Shown: positions 25,803 through 35,018, numbered from the stretch's first letter. The stretch: 64,000 nucleotides of DNA from Streptomyces sp. AC558_RSS880 (GCF_019049255.1 NZ_JAGMUJ010000133.1:1-64000); one strand, 5' to 3'. Program-made: numbers and translations. Notes: generated by a model from the letters alone, not told the origin.

Positions 25803-25819
25803 TGGAACGGTCGGTCAAA
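25803..25819. promoter_or_regulatory. TetR-type operator upstream of the tetR gene
   Basis: Reverse-strand reading starts TTTGACCGACCG and is a near copy of the 25133-25149 site. It lies 10 bases upstream of the repressor start, supporting autoregulation. Confidence 0.65.
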
Positions 25820-25920
25820 TAATTGTGCACCGTGGCCGGGTCCGTGACGACTCCTGGCTTCGGGATGCCGCACACGGTGCAGCGGATCGGGGCCGGCCCG
25901 ACAGCCCCTCTGTCTCCGGT

Positions 25921-26763
25921 TCAGCCCAGTCCGCAACGATCGAGTGCGGCACGAACTCGGTCGAGCCCTTCGACTCTCCAGTGGTCCCGGTCGGGCATCT
26001 GGTCGTCTCGGCGCCAGCGCCAGGCGGAGAACATCGCCCAGTTCAGGGCACGGCATCGGTGGATCAGGTCGTGGTCGGCCCCCGCGCAGTGCTTTGCCAC
26101 TTCTTCGGGTGCGTGGGCGAGGTCGAACTCGATCGGTCCACGGCAGCACGTGGCGAGGTCCACGAAGAGCGGCCCCCTCCTTGTGTTCAGGAGGTTGCCC
26201 GGATGCGGCTCGCCGTGTAACAGCTGGTCGTCGGCTTTGCCGACGCTGATCGCGGCGCTCAGGCCGGTGAGAGTGTTGCCGAGGAGTTCCCGGTCGGAAT
26301 CGGGCAGTTCGGGGGACCGGTCCCGGTCGCTCACCTCTCTCAGTGCCATGGCGACTCGATCGGTGAAATGCGGTGCGTCCAGATCGATCTGCCGCAGGGC
26401 GGCGTGGTGCCGCATGAACGCGTCCGCGTAGTCGGCCGGCGCGATCTCTGATCCCACGGGTTCGTAGTAGGTCCAGAGCGAGATGGCGAAGGCATCACGC
26501 GAATAGACCCGGGGGTCGACACGAGGGTCGAGCTCGGCCATCGGAGCGTCGACGTCGGCGAGACGGCGGGCGACCTCTACTTCGAACGCGGAATCAGCCA
26601 GATGCCCCGAAGGCGCGACCCGAGCCAGAACGTCGCAAGGGACCAGGCGCAGCGCGACGCGGTCCGAGTTGTGGATGACGACCACATCGTCGACCTGAAG
26701 GCCCAGCTCCGAAGCGGTCGCCCGTGCTGCCTCAACTGCTCGGCGGAGTTCCGATGGCTCCAT
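25921..26763 (-). CDS. Phosphotransferase (aminoglycoside/choline-kinase-like)
   Basis: 280 residues. The catalytic loop LLHGEPHPGNLL keeps His, Asn and the general pattern but has Glu where most family members have Asp (HGD), and the metal-binding segment is LFVDLATCCRG with D present. It may phosphorylate an aminoglycoside or a small alcohol, or be weakly active. ATG at 26763 has AGGGAGG. Third-position G/C is lower than in the flanking core genes, and it borders a decayed integrase, so lateral origin is likely. Confidence 0.75.
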   Translation of the reverse strand: MEPSELRRAVEAARATASELGLQVDDVVVIHNSDRVALRLVPCDVLARVAPSGHLADSAFEVEVARRLADVDAPMAELDPRVDPRVYSRDAFAISLWTYYEPVGSEIAPADYADAFMRHHAALRQIDLDAPHFTDRVAMALREVSDRDRSPELPDSDRELLGNTLTGLSAAISVGKADDQLLHGEPHPGNLLNTRRGPLFVDLATCCRGPIEFDLAHAPEEVAKHCAGADHDLIHRCRALNWAMFSAWRWRRDDQMPDRDHWRVEGLDRVRAALDRCGLG

Positions 26764-26781
26764 ACAGTCCTCCCTCGTCGT

Positions 26782-26791
26782 TGTGTACACA
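26782..26791. promoter_or_regulatory. TGTGTACACA palindrome upstream of the phosphotransferase
   Basis: Perfect 10-bp palindrome 19 bases ahead of the ATG. The core GTGTACAC is reminiscent of GntR-type operators on actinomycete integrative elements. No GntR gene is left nearby. May be chance. Confidence 0.35.
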
Positions 26792-26842
26792 TACCTGTCT
26801 GGGGACAGCAGGGCGGTTCGGTGCGTTTTTCCTGGTTACGTG

Positions 26843-27480
26843 GCCGTGGGATTCCCAGGTCCACGGGGACCCGGCGGATGAGTCGTGCGGCATCTGCCTG
26901 CTTGGTCCGGAGGAAGGCGGGTGGCATGTCGATTCCTTCGATTTCGCCGGACCATTGCTCCTCGTGGGCCCTCTTGCGTCTCAGCGAGAGATCCTTCTCC
27001 AGCTCGGCGAGCCTGGGCAACATCTTTGTGCTGACCTGGAGCATGGGGCATCGGATGCAGGCGCGCTCGTGCCGGCAGGGTGATCCGCAGAGGCGGGCGC
27101 GGTTGCCGAGTTCGGCCTTGCGCTTGTCGAAGTGCTCTCGAACTCCGCCCGTTCCCCGGGTGTGACGTCGGTGTACCCGCCCTCGGGGCGCAGGGTTCGG
27201 CGGTGGTCGAGGAACTCCTGGTAGTGCTTGACGACGTCCTCGGCGAAGAGCCGGCGGAAGTCGTGGGGAGTGAACCTGGTGCCCGCGAAGGCCGGGTTCG
27301 TCTCGGCGATCTCTTCGCGGCGGCGTCCGGTCATGTCGAGGACCGTGGCTGGGGCGATGACGCCCCGGACGGTGCCCGGCTGTCGCCGGAAGAGGGACAG
27401 CTCAGTGGGCATCGGGATGACCCGCTCGTATCGGCGAATGCCGAGGTGGGTGAGCTCGACAAGGTCACCATGCGCATGCC
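26843..27480 (-). pseudogene. Decayed tyrosine-recombinase (integrase) gene
   Basis: Reading from about 27480 downwards, fragments of an actinomycete integrase appear: RYERVIPMPTELSLFRR, then FTPHDFRRLFAEDVVKHYQE. In intact relatives about 30-35 residues, including the second catalytic His and the GHLN segment, lie between RRLF and the ED/VV part; they are missing here. A one-base frameshift near 27136 follows EFE, after which the other frame continues EHFDKRKAELGN, a four-Cys tail CGSPCRHERACIRC, and LPRLAELEKDL and WSGEIEGID. The gene is therefore broken by deletion and frameshift. It lies next to accessory genes and marks a former integrative element. Confidence 0.75.
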
Positions 27481-27657
27481 GAAGATCAAGGAGATCAAGC
27501 GCTGACCCGCGGCGCTTCCCGAACGCACCCCGGCGCCCGTCCCGGTGGCGACACGGGCATCCGGCGCTTCGAGGCGCTTGTCAGGGGCGGCGTCTAGACT
27601 CGACCGGCGTCAGGCTATGGCCAGAACCGTCCGCCCACCGGAAGGGTATTCCGCGTC

Positions 27658-28788
27658 TTGATACGGATCGATTCAGTCACGAAGCGGTACCCGGACGGCA
27701 CGGTGGCGGTCGACCGGCTGTCGCTGGAGATCCCCGACCGCTCGATCACCGTCCTCGTCGGACCCTCGGGGTGCGGCAAGACGACCACCCTCCGCATGAT
27801 CAACCGGATGGTCGAACCCACCGAGGGAACGATCCTGCTCGACGGCGAGGACATTCAGCGGCAGCCGGTCACCACCCTGCGCCGGTCCATGGGGTACGTC
27901 ATCCAGAACGCCGGGCTCTTCCAGCACCGCACGATCGTCGACAACATCGCCACCGTGCCCCGCCTGCTCGGCTGGGGCAGGCAGCGGGCCCGGGAGCGGG
28001 CGGCGGAGCTGATGGAGCGGGTGGGCCTGGACCCCTCGCTGGCCAAGCGGTACCCCTACCAGCTCTCCGGCGGGCAGCAGCAGCGCGTCGGCGTGGCGCG
28101 GGCGCTCGCCGCGGACCCGCCGGTGCTGCTGATGGACGAGCCGTTCTCCGCCGTCGACCCCGTGGTGCGCAAGGGACTGCAGGACGAACTCCTGCGCATC
28201 CAGGACGAGCTGGGCAAGACCATCGTCTTCGTCACCCACGACATCGACGAGGCGATCACACTGGGCACCATGGTCGCCGTACTGCGCGAGGGCGGCCGGC
28301 TCGCCCAGTACGCGCCGCCCGCCGAGCTGCTGTCGAGCCCCGCGGACGGCTTCGTCGAGGACTTCCTCGGCGCCGACCGCGGCATCCGGCGGCTGTCCTT
28401 CTTCTCCTCCGCCGCACTGGAGTTGACCACCGACGCCGTGATCCCGGCCGACGCCACCGCCGGCCGGATCGCCGCCACCAAGGCACCCCACCTCCTCGTC
28501 ACCGACGCCGACGGCCGCCCGCTCGGCTGGGCCGCACGGGAGGAGTTGACCGCCGGGGACATCAGGACCGACCGACTGCTGCCGTACGGACGGCCGTTCG
28601 TGCCCGGTACCGACTCCCTGCGGGTCGCCCTCGACTGCGCCGTGCTCTCACCCGTCGGCCGGGCGGTCGCCGTGGACGGAGGCGGCCGGGTGACCGGCGT
28701 CGTCTCCCAGCAGACCATCGGCGAGGCCGTCCGCAGCGCCCATACCGAGAGCCGGGTGGACACGCACAAGGTCGAGGTCACCAAGTGA
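27658..28788 (+). CDS. Osmoprotectant (betaine/choline-type) ABC transporter ATPase
   Basis: 376 residues. Walker A GPSGCGKTT at 35-43, signature LSGGQQQRVGVARAL, Walker B VLLMDEPFSAVDP and the H-loop VTHDIDEA. VIQNAGLF and the C-terminal extension (about 250-360, two CBS-like units) mark the OpuC/ProV group, in which CBS domains sense ionic strength. TTG start at 27658 with GGAAGGG upstream; TAGACT at 27595 is a possible -10. The stop overlaps the first permease gene by GTGA. With two permeases and a binding lipoprotein it makes a complete uptake system. Confidence 0.9.
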   Translation: MIRIDSVTKRYPDGTVAVDRLSLEIPDRSITVLVGPSGCGKTTTLRMINRMVEPTEGTILLDGEDIQRQPVTTLRRSMGYVIQNAGLFQHRTIVDNIATVPRLLGWGRQRARERAAELMERVGLDPSLAKRYPYQLSGGQQQRVGVARALAADPPVLLMDEPFSAVDPVVRKGLQDELLRIQDELGKTIVFVTHDIDEAITLGTMVAVLREGGRLAQYAPPAELLSSPADGFVEDFLGADRGIRRLSFFSSAALELTTDAVIPADATAGRIAATKAPHLLVTDADGRPLGWAAREELTAGDIRTDRLLPYGRPFVPGTDSLRVALDCAVLSPVGRAVAVDGGGRVTGVVSQQTIGEAVRSAHTESRVDTHKVEVTK

Positions 28789-29483
28789 ACGGCTTCTTCG
28801 ACATCCCCAGCGACCTCCAGCACAGCTGGGCCGGGCTGATCGGACTGCACATGAGGGAGGCCCTGCTGCCGGTGGCCGCCGGGCTGCTCCTCGCGCTGCC
28901 GATCGCGCAGCTGTGCGGGCGCTTCCGCTGGCTCTACCCGCCCGTGCTCGGCCTGACGACCGTGCTGTACGCCATCCCCTCCCTGGCGTTCTTCGTCGTC
29001 CTCATCGACTACACCGGCCAGACCGAACTCACCGTGATGATCCCGCTGGCCCTGTACAGCCTGGTCGTCCTGGTCCCGGCCATCGTCGACGGCGTGCGCT
29101 CGGTGCCGGACGAGACCCTCGCCGCGGCCACCGCCATGGGCTTCGGCCCCGTACGCCGTTATCTCCAGGTGCAGTTGCCCATCGCCGCGCCCGCCGTCAT
29201 CGCCGGACTCCGGGTCGCCACCGCGTCCAGCATCTCCCTGGTCAGCATCGGCGCCCTGATCGGCAACCAGGGGGCCCTCGGCAATCTGCTCGCGGCCGCG
29301 CAGAAGTACGACCGGCCCGAACTCGCGGTGAACGCCGTGGTCACGATGGCCGTCCTGGCGATCGCCTGCGACGTTCTGCTGGTCGCGCTGCGGGTGCTGC
29401 TGACGCCGTGGATGCCGCGCGGCACGCGTCCGAAACCTACGGCACGGCGGGCGGAGATCACCCCGAAGGGCGCGGTCCGGTGA
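28785..29483 (+). CDS. Osmoprotectant ABC transporter permease 1
   Basis: 232 residues, about five to six membrane helices. The coupling-loop sequence DETLAAATAMGFGPVRRYLQ and GLRVATASSISLVSIGALIG are typical of OpuCB/OpuCD permeases. GTG start overlaps the ATPase stop, and its own stop overlaps the second permease start, so translation is coupled along the operon. The C-terminus is a basic tail. Confidence 0.9.
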   Translation: MNGFFDIPSDLQHSWAGLIGLHMREALLPVAAGLLLALPIAQLCGRFRWLYPPVLGLTTVLYAIPSLAFFVVLIDYTGQTELTVMIPLALYSLVVLVPAIVDGVRSVPDETLAAATAMGFGPVRRYLQVQLPIAAPAVIAGLRVATASSISLVSIGALIGNQGALGNLLAAAQKYDRPELAVNAVVTMAVLAIACDVLLVALRVLLTPWMPRGTRPKPTARRAEITPKGAVR

Positions 29484-30145
29484 ACGTTCTCGACTTCGTC
29501 AACGCCTTCTTCAGCGACAGTGCCCACTGGCACGGCTACGACGGCATCCCGCAGCGTTTCTGGGAGCACCTCCAGTACTCCTCGCTGGCCCTCGCCGTCG
29601 CGGCCGCCATCGGGCTGCCCGTCGGCCTGCTGACCGGTCACACCGGACGCGGCGGCAACGCGCTCGCCTTCATCGCCAACGCCGCCCGCGCCCTGCCCAG
29701 TTTCGGCCTGCTGGTCCTTGCCGTGCTGCTGATCGGCTTCGGCCTGCTGCCCGTCATGATCCCGCTGGTCGTGCTGGCCGTGCCGCCGATCCTGGTGACC
29801 ACCTACGAGGCGGTCCGCTCCGTCGACCCCGCCCCCGTGGACGCCGCCAGAGGCATGGGCATGCACGAGTCGCGGATCCTCTTCCAGGTCGAGGTGCCCG
29901 TGGCGCTCCCGCTGATCCTCAGCGGCCTGCGCTCCGCGGCCATCCAGATCGTGTCGACGGCCACCATCGCCGCGTACGTCAGTCTCGGCGGACTCGGCCG
30001 GTACATCATCGACGGGCTCTACCAGCGCGACTACGAGAAGGTGGTCGGCGGCGCCACCCTGGTGGCCGTCCTCGCGCTGCTCACCCTCGCGGTGTTCTGG
30101 GCGGCCGGACGACTGGCGGTGTCCCCCGGAGTACGCAGGCGCTGA
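29480..30145 (+). CDS. Osmoprotectant ABC transporter permease 2
   Basis: 221 residues, paralogous to the preceding permease. Coupling loop PAPVDAARGMGMHESRILFQ and GLRSAAIQIVSTATIAAYVS followed by GGLGRYIIDGL are the OpuC-type signatures. GTG overlaps the previous stop. It pairs with permease 1 as a heterodimer in the membrane. Confidence 0.9.
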   Translation: MNVLDFVNAFFSDSAHWHGYDGIPQRFWEHLQYSSLALAVAAAIGLPVGLLTGHTGRGGNALAFIANAARALPSFGLLVLAVLLIGFGLLPVMIPLVVLAVPPILVTTYEAVRSVDPAPVDAARGMGMHESRILFQVEVPVALPLILSGLRSAAIQIVSTATIAAYVSLGGLGRYIIDGLYQRDYEKVVGGATLVAVLALLTLAVFWAAGRLAVSPGVRRR

Positions 30146-30219
30146 CGTTCGATCAAATGTGCGACAAACGTGACCCGGACGTCCTTGACTCACCGTGAAC
30201 GGCTGGATTGGATCGGCGA

Positions 30220-31179
30220 ATGACTTTCACCGCGAAGAGCAGCAGGTCCAGGACGAGGCACACCGGCGCGGCGGCCGTCGCGCTCGCCGCCGCGGCGGCG
30301 CTGCTCGCGGGCTGTTCCTCCTCCGACGGCACCTCCGACAACCCCCTCGAGGGCGAGAAGGCCGAGGCCGGCACCGTCGTCGTCGGCTCGAACAACTTCG
30401 CCGAGAGCACCCTGCTCGCCGACATCTACGGCGAGGCGCTCCGCGCCGCCGGCCTCAAGGTCGACTACAAGCACAACATCGGCAGCCGTGAGACGACGTA
30501 CGGCCTGATGAAGAACGGCTCCATCACGGTCCTGCCGGAGTACAACGGCTCCCTCCTCGCCTACCTCGACCCCGAGGCCGAACAGCAGTCGGCGGACGCC
30601 GTGAACGAGGCCGCCAAGGCCAAGCTGGACAAGTCGTTGACGCTGCTGGAGTCGTCGCCCGCCGAGAACAAGGACTCGGTCAGCGTCAACGCCGAGACGG
30701 CGAAGAAGTACGGCCTCACCGCCGAGTCGACCCTCGCCGACCTCAAGGACGTCGCGCCTCAGATGGTGATCGGCGGCTCGCCCGAGTTCCAGACCCGGCA
30801 GCAGGGGCTGAAGGGCCTGGAGACCGTCTACGGCCTGAAGTTCAAGTCGTTCAAGGCACTCGACGCGGGCGGCCCGCTCACCCAGGCGGCCCTCACCGAG
30901 AACGAGGTCCAGGCCGCGGACGTCTTCACCACGGACCCGACCATCGTCAAGGAGAAGTTCGTCGTCCTGAAGGACCCGGAGAACCTCTTCGGCTTCGCCA
31001 ACGTCACCCCGCTGGTCAGCAAGGAAGGGCTGCCCCAGGAGGGCGTGGAGGCGCTGAACGCGGTCTCCGCGAAGCTGGACACCGAGACCCTCCTCGACCT
31101 GGACGCCCAGGTGCAGCTGGAGAAGAAGGACCCGCTGGACGTGGCGAAGGCCTGGCTGAAGTCGGCCGGCCTGGACTGA
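30220..31179 (+). CDS. Glycine betaine/choline-type substrate-binding lipoprotein
   Basis: 319 residues. Signal peptide with lipobox LLAGC near 29-33, then an OpuAC-like domain: VVVGSNNFAESTLLADIYGE, GSRETTYGLMKNGSITVLPE (YNGS) and DVFTTDPTIVKEKFVVLKD. It captures quaternary-amine osmoprotectants at the outer face and feeds the ABC system encoded just upstream. The ATG at 30220 has a weak ribosome site 74 bp after the permease gene; a small separate leader is possible. Followed by a bidirectional hairpin. Confidence 0.9.
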   Translation: MTFTAKSSRSRTRHTGAAAVALAAAAALLAGCSSSDGTSDNPLEGEKAEAGTVVVGSNNFAESTLLADIYGEALRAAGLKVDYKHNIGSRETTYGLMKNGSITVLPEYNGSLLAYLDPEAEQQSADAVNEAAKAKLDKSLTLLESSPAENKDSVSVNAETAKKYGLTAESTLADLKDVAPQMVIGGSPEFQTRQQGLKGLETVYGLKFKSFKALDAGGPLTQAALTENEVQAADVFTTDPTIVKEKFVVLKDPENLFGFANVTPLVSKEGLPQEGVEALNAVSAKLDTETLLDLDAQVQLEKKDPLDVAKAWLKSAGLD

Positions 31180-31187
31180 TCCCGCCC

Positions 31188-31213
31188 GGGGTGCGGCCGA
31201 CGGGCCGCACCCC
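31188..31213. terminator. Bidirectional hairpin between osmoprotectant operon and conservon
   Basis: 11-bp stem GGGGTGCGGCC/GGCCGCACCCC, 4-base loop GACG, between convergent transcripts. Confidence 0.7.
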
Positions 31214-31222
31214 GCGGGCCGT

Positions 31223-31819
31223 TCACCGCGCCGGGGCCGCCTGCGCGATCAGCCGGTCGATCAGCGCGATCAGCACGTCCCGGCACGACTCCCGCTCCCG
31301 CGCGTCGCACAGCAGCACCGGCACGCCGTCCGGCAGCGTCAGCGCCTCCCGGATGTCCTCGACCGGGTACGGGTGCTCCCCGTGGAAGCCGTTGACGGCG
31401 ATCACGAACGGGATGCCCCGGCGCTCGAAGAAGTCGATCGCGGCGAAACTGGTCTTGGGCCTGCGCACGTCCACCAGGACCACCGCGCCCAGGGCGCCGA
31501 CGGCCAGGTCGTTCCACATGAACCAGAACCGCTGCTGCCCCGGCGTGCCGAAGAGGTACAGCACGAGGTCGTCCGAGACGGAGATCCGGCCGAAGTCCAG
31601 GGCGACCGTGGTGGCACGTTTCTCCTCGACGCCGTTCAGGTCGTCGACGTCCAGGCCCGCCATGGTCAGCGGCTCCTCGGTGCGCAGCGGGGCGATCTCG
31701 CTGACCGAGCCGACCATGGTCGTCTTGCCCACGCCGAAACCGCCGGCGATCAGGATCTTGACCGTGTCGGGTGCCGAACGCCCGGCGGACGCCCGAGCGG
31801 TGGTGTCAGAGCCGGCCAA
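31223..31819 (-). CDS. Conservon GTPase (CvnD-type, MglA/Ras-like)
   Basis: 198 residues. P-loop GGFGVGKTT at 26-34, switch region with TTVALDFGR and GTPGQQRFW, and VAVNGFHG in the place of NKxD. These are marks of the CvnD branch of small GTPases found only in conservons. It should cycle between GTP and GDP forms at the membrane with the other Cvn proteins. TTG start at 31819 overlaps the DUF742 gene by 14 bp. The last gene of the operon. Confidence 0.9.
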   Translation of the reverse strand: MAGSDTTARASAGRSAPDTVKILIAGGFGVGKTTMVGSVSEIAPLRTEEPLTMAGLDVDDLNGVEEKRATTVALDFGRISVSDDLVLYLFGTPGQQRFWFMWNDLAVGALGAVVLVDVRRPKTSFAAIDFFERRGIPFVIAVNGFHGEHPYPVEDIREALTLPDGVPVLLCDARERESCRDVLIALIDRLIAQAAPAR

Positions 31820-32165
31820 GGCCCTCCCTCACTTTCTGCAGCAGATCCAGGTCCACGGTGGTGCGGTCGACGGGGTGCGGCGGGCGGACGGTGATCCGGC
31901 CCGCCTCCAGCAGGTCGCACAGCATGATGACGACCACGCTCATCGGGAGGTCGAGACGCGCGGCGAGCTCGGCGACCGCCACCGGCTCGGCGCACAGCCG
32001 CAGGATCCGGGAGTGCTCGGGCTGCGGCCGGGCCGCCCCCTCGGGCTGCGGATCCGCCGCCGTCACCGTCGTGATGAGCGTGAAGTCGGCGCGGCTGGGC
32101 CGGGTCCGGCCACCGGTCAGGGTGAACGGCCGTACGAGCCGGCCCGCCGAGTCGCTTCCGCCCAC
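31806..32165 (-). CDS. Conservon DUF742 protein (CvnC-type)
   Basis: 119 residues. RLVRPFTLTGGRTRPS at the N-terminus and a winged-helix-like segment (AELAARLDLPMSVVVIMLCDLLEAGRI) are typical of DUF742. The GTG start follows the CvnB stop by one base and the end overlaps CvnD, so it is tightly coupled. It probably bridges the roadblock protein and GTPase. Confidence 0.9.
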   Translation of the reverse strand: MGGSDSAGRLVRPFTLTGGRTRPSRADFTLITTVTAADPQPEGAARPQPEHSRILRLCAEPVAVAELAARLDLPMSVVVIMLCDLLEAGRITVRPPHPVDRTTVDLDLLQKVREGLGRL

Positions 32166-32166
32166 C

Positions 32167-32598
32167 TCACGCGCCGGGGTCGACGGCCGGCCCCGCGATG
32201 TCCCGCGGGGCCGCGCTGAGGTGCTCGCCGATCTTCTTCACCAGCATGTTCATCTGGTACGCCACCACGCCGACGTCCGCGCCCGGGCCGGTCAGCACCA
32301 CCAGATGGGCGCCGGGACCGGCCGAGGTGAGGATCAGGTAGCTGTGCGCCATCTCGATGAGGGCCTGGCGCACCGGGCCGCCGCGGAAGTCCATGCTGAC
32401 GCCCTTGCTGAGGCTCATCAGACCGGAGGCGGTCGCCGCCAGGCGTTCCGCGTCGTCCCGCAGGAAGCCGGTGGACTTGCTCACCACCAGTCCGTCCTCG
32501 GAGAGCACCACGGCCTGGTTCACGTCGGCGACCCGTTCGACGAGTCCGGTCAGCAGCTGGTCCAGCTGGGCGTGGGTGGCGGGTACGGGGCGTGTCAT
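32167..32598 (-). CDS. Conservon roadblock/LC7 protein (CvnB-type)
   Basis: 143 residues. LDQLLTGLVERVADVNQAVV, LSEDGLVVSKSTGF and GVVAYQMNMLVKKIGEHL define the roadblock/LC7 fold, a partner or GTPase activator for MglA-like GTPases. It lies 29 bp after the sensor kinase gene. Confidence 0.92.
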   Translation of the reverse strand: MTRPVPATHAQLDQLLTGLVERVADVNQAVVLSEDGLVVSKSTGFLRDDAERLAATASGLMSLSKGVSMDFRGGPVRQALIEMAHSYLILTSAGPGAHLVVLTGPGADVGVVAYQMNMLVKKIGEHLSAAPRDIAGPAVDPGA

Positions 32599-32627
32599 GA
32601 CGGTGTTCCTTTGTAAGCGGTCGGCGG

Positions 32628-35018
32628 TCAGCGGTCGGCGGGCGAAGTCGGGAGCTCGGCGGGCGGAGCAGGGAGCTCGGCGGGAACGTGCGCCGGTGCG
32701 GCCGCCCCGTCCGCGTCGTCCGGCGGCCCGGCCTCGTCGGTGTCGTCGTCCCGTGCCTGGGACGTGCCGCGCTGGAAGCCGGCGAGGGAGGAGGCGGCGT
32801 GTTCCGCGGTGAAGTCGCCGGAGTCGTCCTCGGCGTCCGGGACGGACTCCTCGCGGAGTTCGGCGGCCAGGCTGGTCTGCGGCACCCGGCGGGGGAGCGG
32901 GGTGAGCCCGTCCCGGCGGGGTGCGGGCACCGACGCGGCCGGCGCGGCCGGTGCGGGGGCGGTCCGGACGGCGGTCGCCGACCGGGGCGCCGCGGCCTGT
33001 GCCACGCCGGCGGTCACGGTCTCCTCGCGCCGGCCGTCGACCCGGTCCGCCGCGGCCGCGGTGCGCGTTTCCCGCCGGCCACCGTCGGACGGCACGTCCG
33101 GCACCACGACCTCGTGCGGGATCAGCACGATCGCCGTCGTCCCGCCGTACGGCGAGGGACGCAGGGTCACGGAGATGCCGTGCCGGTGCGCGAGCTGGGA
33201 GATCACGAACATGCCGAGCCGGAGGTCGTCGGCGAGCGCCACCACGTCGAACTGCGGCGCCTTGGCCAACTGGGCGTTCAGGGAGGCGTAGTCGTCCTCC
33301 GACATGCCGAGGCCCCGGTCCTCGATCTCGACGGCGAGGCCCTTGGCCACCATCGCCGCCCGCACCCCGACGGGGCTCGGCGCCGGCGAGTACACCGTCG
33401 CGTTGTCGATCAGCTCGGCCAGCAGATGGATGACGTCGGCCACCGCGGGCGGGGCGAGCGACACCTCCTCCTCGGTGAGCACCTCCACCCGCTGGTACTC
33501 GGCGACCTCACCGACGGCACTGCGCACGATGTCGATCAGCGCGACCGGCTCGCTCCAGGTACGGCCGGGGCGCTCACCGCTGACGATGACCAGGTTCTCC
33601 TCGTAGCGCCGCAACTGGCTGGCCGTGGAGTCCAGTTCGTACAGGCCCTTGAGGACCTCGGGGTCGGTGTGCCGGCGCTCCAGCGCGTCGAGCTTGCTGA
33701 GCTGGAGGTTGACCAGGTTCTGGCTCTGCCGCGCGATACCGAGGATGACCTTCTGGAAACCGCGCCGGGTGTCGGCGAGTTCGACCGCGGTGTGCACGGC
33801 CGTGCGCTGCGCGGTGTTGAACGCCTGTGCCACCTGGCCCAGTTCGTCGTGGCCGTAGTCCAGTGGGGTCGTCGCCGACTCCGCGTCGACCTTCTCGCCC
33901 CGCTCCAGCCGGGCCACCACATCGGGCAGCCGCTCCTCGGCCAGGCCGAGGGTGGCCACCCGCAGACCGCGCAGCCGGCGGGACAGCGAGCGGGTGATGC
34001 GCCAGGACAGGCCGACGCACAGCAGCAGCGCGATCAGTCCGCCGGCGCTCAGGGAGCCGGCCGTCAGCAGCAGGCCCCGGGCCTCGTCGGCGCTGCGGAC
34101 GAGCAGCGCGTCGGTCTGCTGCCGGATCATGGCGGAGTACTGCGGGGAGACCCGGTCCATGGCCTCGTCCCAGCGCTCCCGCAGGTCCGGCAGTTCGACG
34201 CTGCGCCTCTCGCCCGTGGGCGGGGTCGCGAGCACCTGGTCCTCGACCGCCTCCAGGGCGCGCCACTCGGCACTCCGCAGGATCCGCTCGGTCTGGGTCT
34301 TGGTCTCGCCGCGCAGGGAGGGAACGATCTGGTCGTTGACCAGCCAGCGACGGGTGTGGACCAGCTCCGCGAACTCGCTCCAGCCCTGCGTGTCCAGGCG
34401 CCCGGAGGGCCAGGCGAGGGTGAGCCGCGCGTCCTCCTCGGAGACCAGCTCCGCCGTGTGCTCCAGGGCGATCAGCGGCTCGGCCTGCGAGGTCAGGTCC
34501 CCGTCGTCCACCTGGGAGAGTTCCTGGAAAGCGTGGATCTGGTCGTCGATGATCGAGGTGTACTGGTCGAGCGCCTCCTCGGCGGTGATGTCGCTGGGGT
34601 CGTCTATCTGGTCCCGGTAGTACTCCAGGCTGCCCACCGAGCCGAGCACCCCGTACAGCCGGTCCGAGATGCGCGCCGGTGCCTCGGCGATCGCGTCCGC
34701 CTGACCGACCAGCTTCGCCACCGCCTCGTCGGTCTTCTCGCGCTGTGCCTCGAGGGCGGTCCGGGAGGTGTCCGGTTCGGCCAGCCACGCGGCGGTCAGC
34801 CTGCGCTCCTGCTGCAGCGCGAGCGTGGCGTGCGTGCCCATCGCGCCGGTCGACCGGCTCAGCTCCGTCTGGGAACGCAGCTGCAGGCCCTCGGAGAACA
34901 TCTGGATCGTCGTCAGGCCCCACATGCCGGCGAGGGTGACGCTGGGCACCAGGGCGAGGAGGAACAGCGAGAGACGAATGGAGCCGAGACGGCGCCGGGC
35001 ACCTGTCCGTGGAGACAT
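32628..35018 (-). CDS. Conservon sensor kinase with NIT domain (CvnA-type)
   Basis: 796 residues. Membrane helix at about 15-35, an extracytoplasmic nitrate/nitrite-sensing (NIT)-like helical domain (about 60-305), a second membrane helix (about 315-338), HAMP, and an atypical dimerisation region without the usual H-box (FQKVILGIARQSQNLVNLQL). The ATPase has LAELIDNATVYSP, VEIEDRGLGMSEDDY and RLGMFVISQLAHRHG. A long acidic/Pro-rich tail follows. It probably does not phosphorylate a regulator; none is present. 51 bp separate it from the upstream binding lipoprotein gene. Confidence 0.9.
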   Translation of the reverse strand: MSPRTGARRRLGSIRLSLFLLALVPSVTLAGMWGLTTIQMFSEGLQLRSQTELSRSTGAMGTHATLALQQERRLTAAWLAEPDTSRTALEAQREKTDEAVAKLVGQADAIAEAPARISDRLYGVLGSVGSLEYYRDQIDDPSDITAEEALDQYTSIIDDQIHAFQELSQVDDGDLTSQAEPLIALEHTAELVSEEDARLTLAWPSGRLDTQGWSEFAELVHTRRWLVNDQIVPSLRGETKTQTERILRSAEWRALEAVEDQVLATPPTGERRSVELPDLRERWDEAMDRVSPQYSAMIRQQTDALLVRSADEARGLLLTAGSLSAGGLIALLLCVGLSWRITRSLSRRLRGLRVATLGLAEERLPDVVARLERGEKVDAESATTPLDYGHDELGQVAQAFNTAQRTAVHTAVELADTRRGFQKVILGIARQSQNLVNLQLSKLDALERRHTDPEVLKGLYELDSTASQLRRYEENLVIVSGERPGRTWSEPVALIDIVRSAVGEVAEYQRVEVLTEEEVSLAPPAVADVIHLLAELIDNATVYSPAPSPVGVRAAMVAKGLAVEIEDRGLGMSEDDYASLNAQLAKAPQFDVVALADDLRLGMFVISQLAHRHGISVTLRPSPYGGTTAIVLIPHEVVVPDVPSDGGRRETRTAAAADRVDGRREETVTAGVAQAAAPRSATAVRTAPAPAAPAASVPAPRRDGLTPLPRRVPQTSLAAELREESVPDAEDDSGDFTAEHAASSLAGFQRGTSQARDDDTDEAGPPDDADGAAAPAHVPAELPAPPAELPTSPADR

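Noticed and set aside
26782..26791. GTGTACAC palindrome as a GntR site of an integrative element
   Set aside because: Only 10 bases and no GntR gene nearby; kept only as a weak feature, not as a finding.
27420..27505. Short plus-strand coding-like tail MRMPKIKEIKR
   Set aside because: Too short and no start; mentioned only with the integrase scar.
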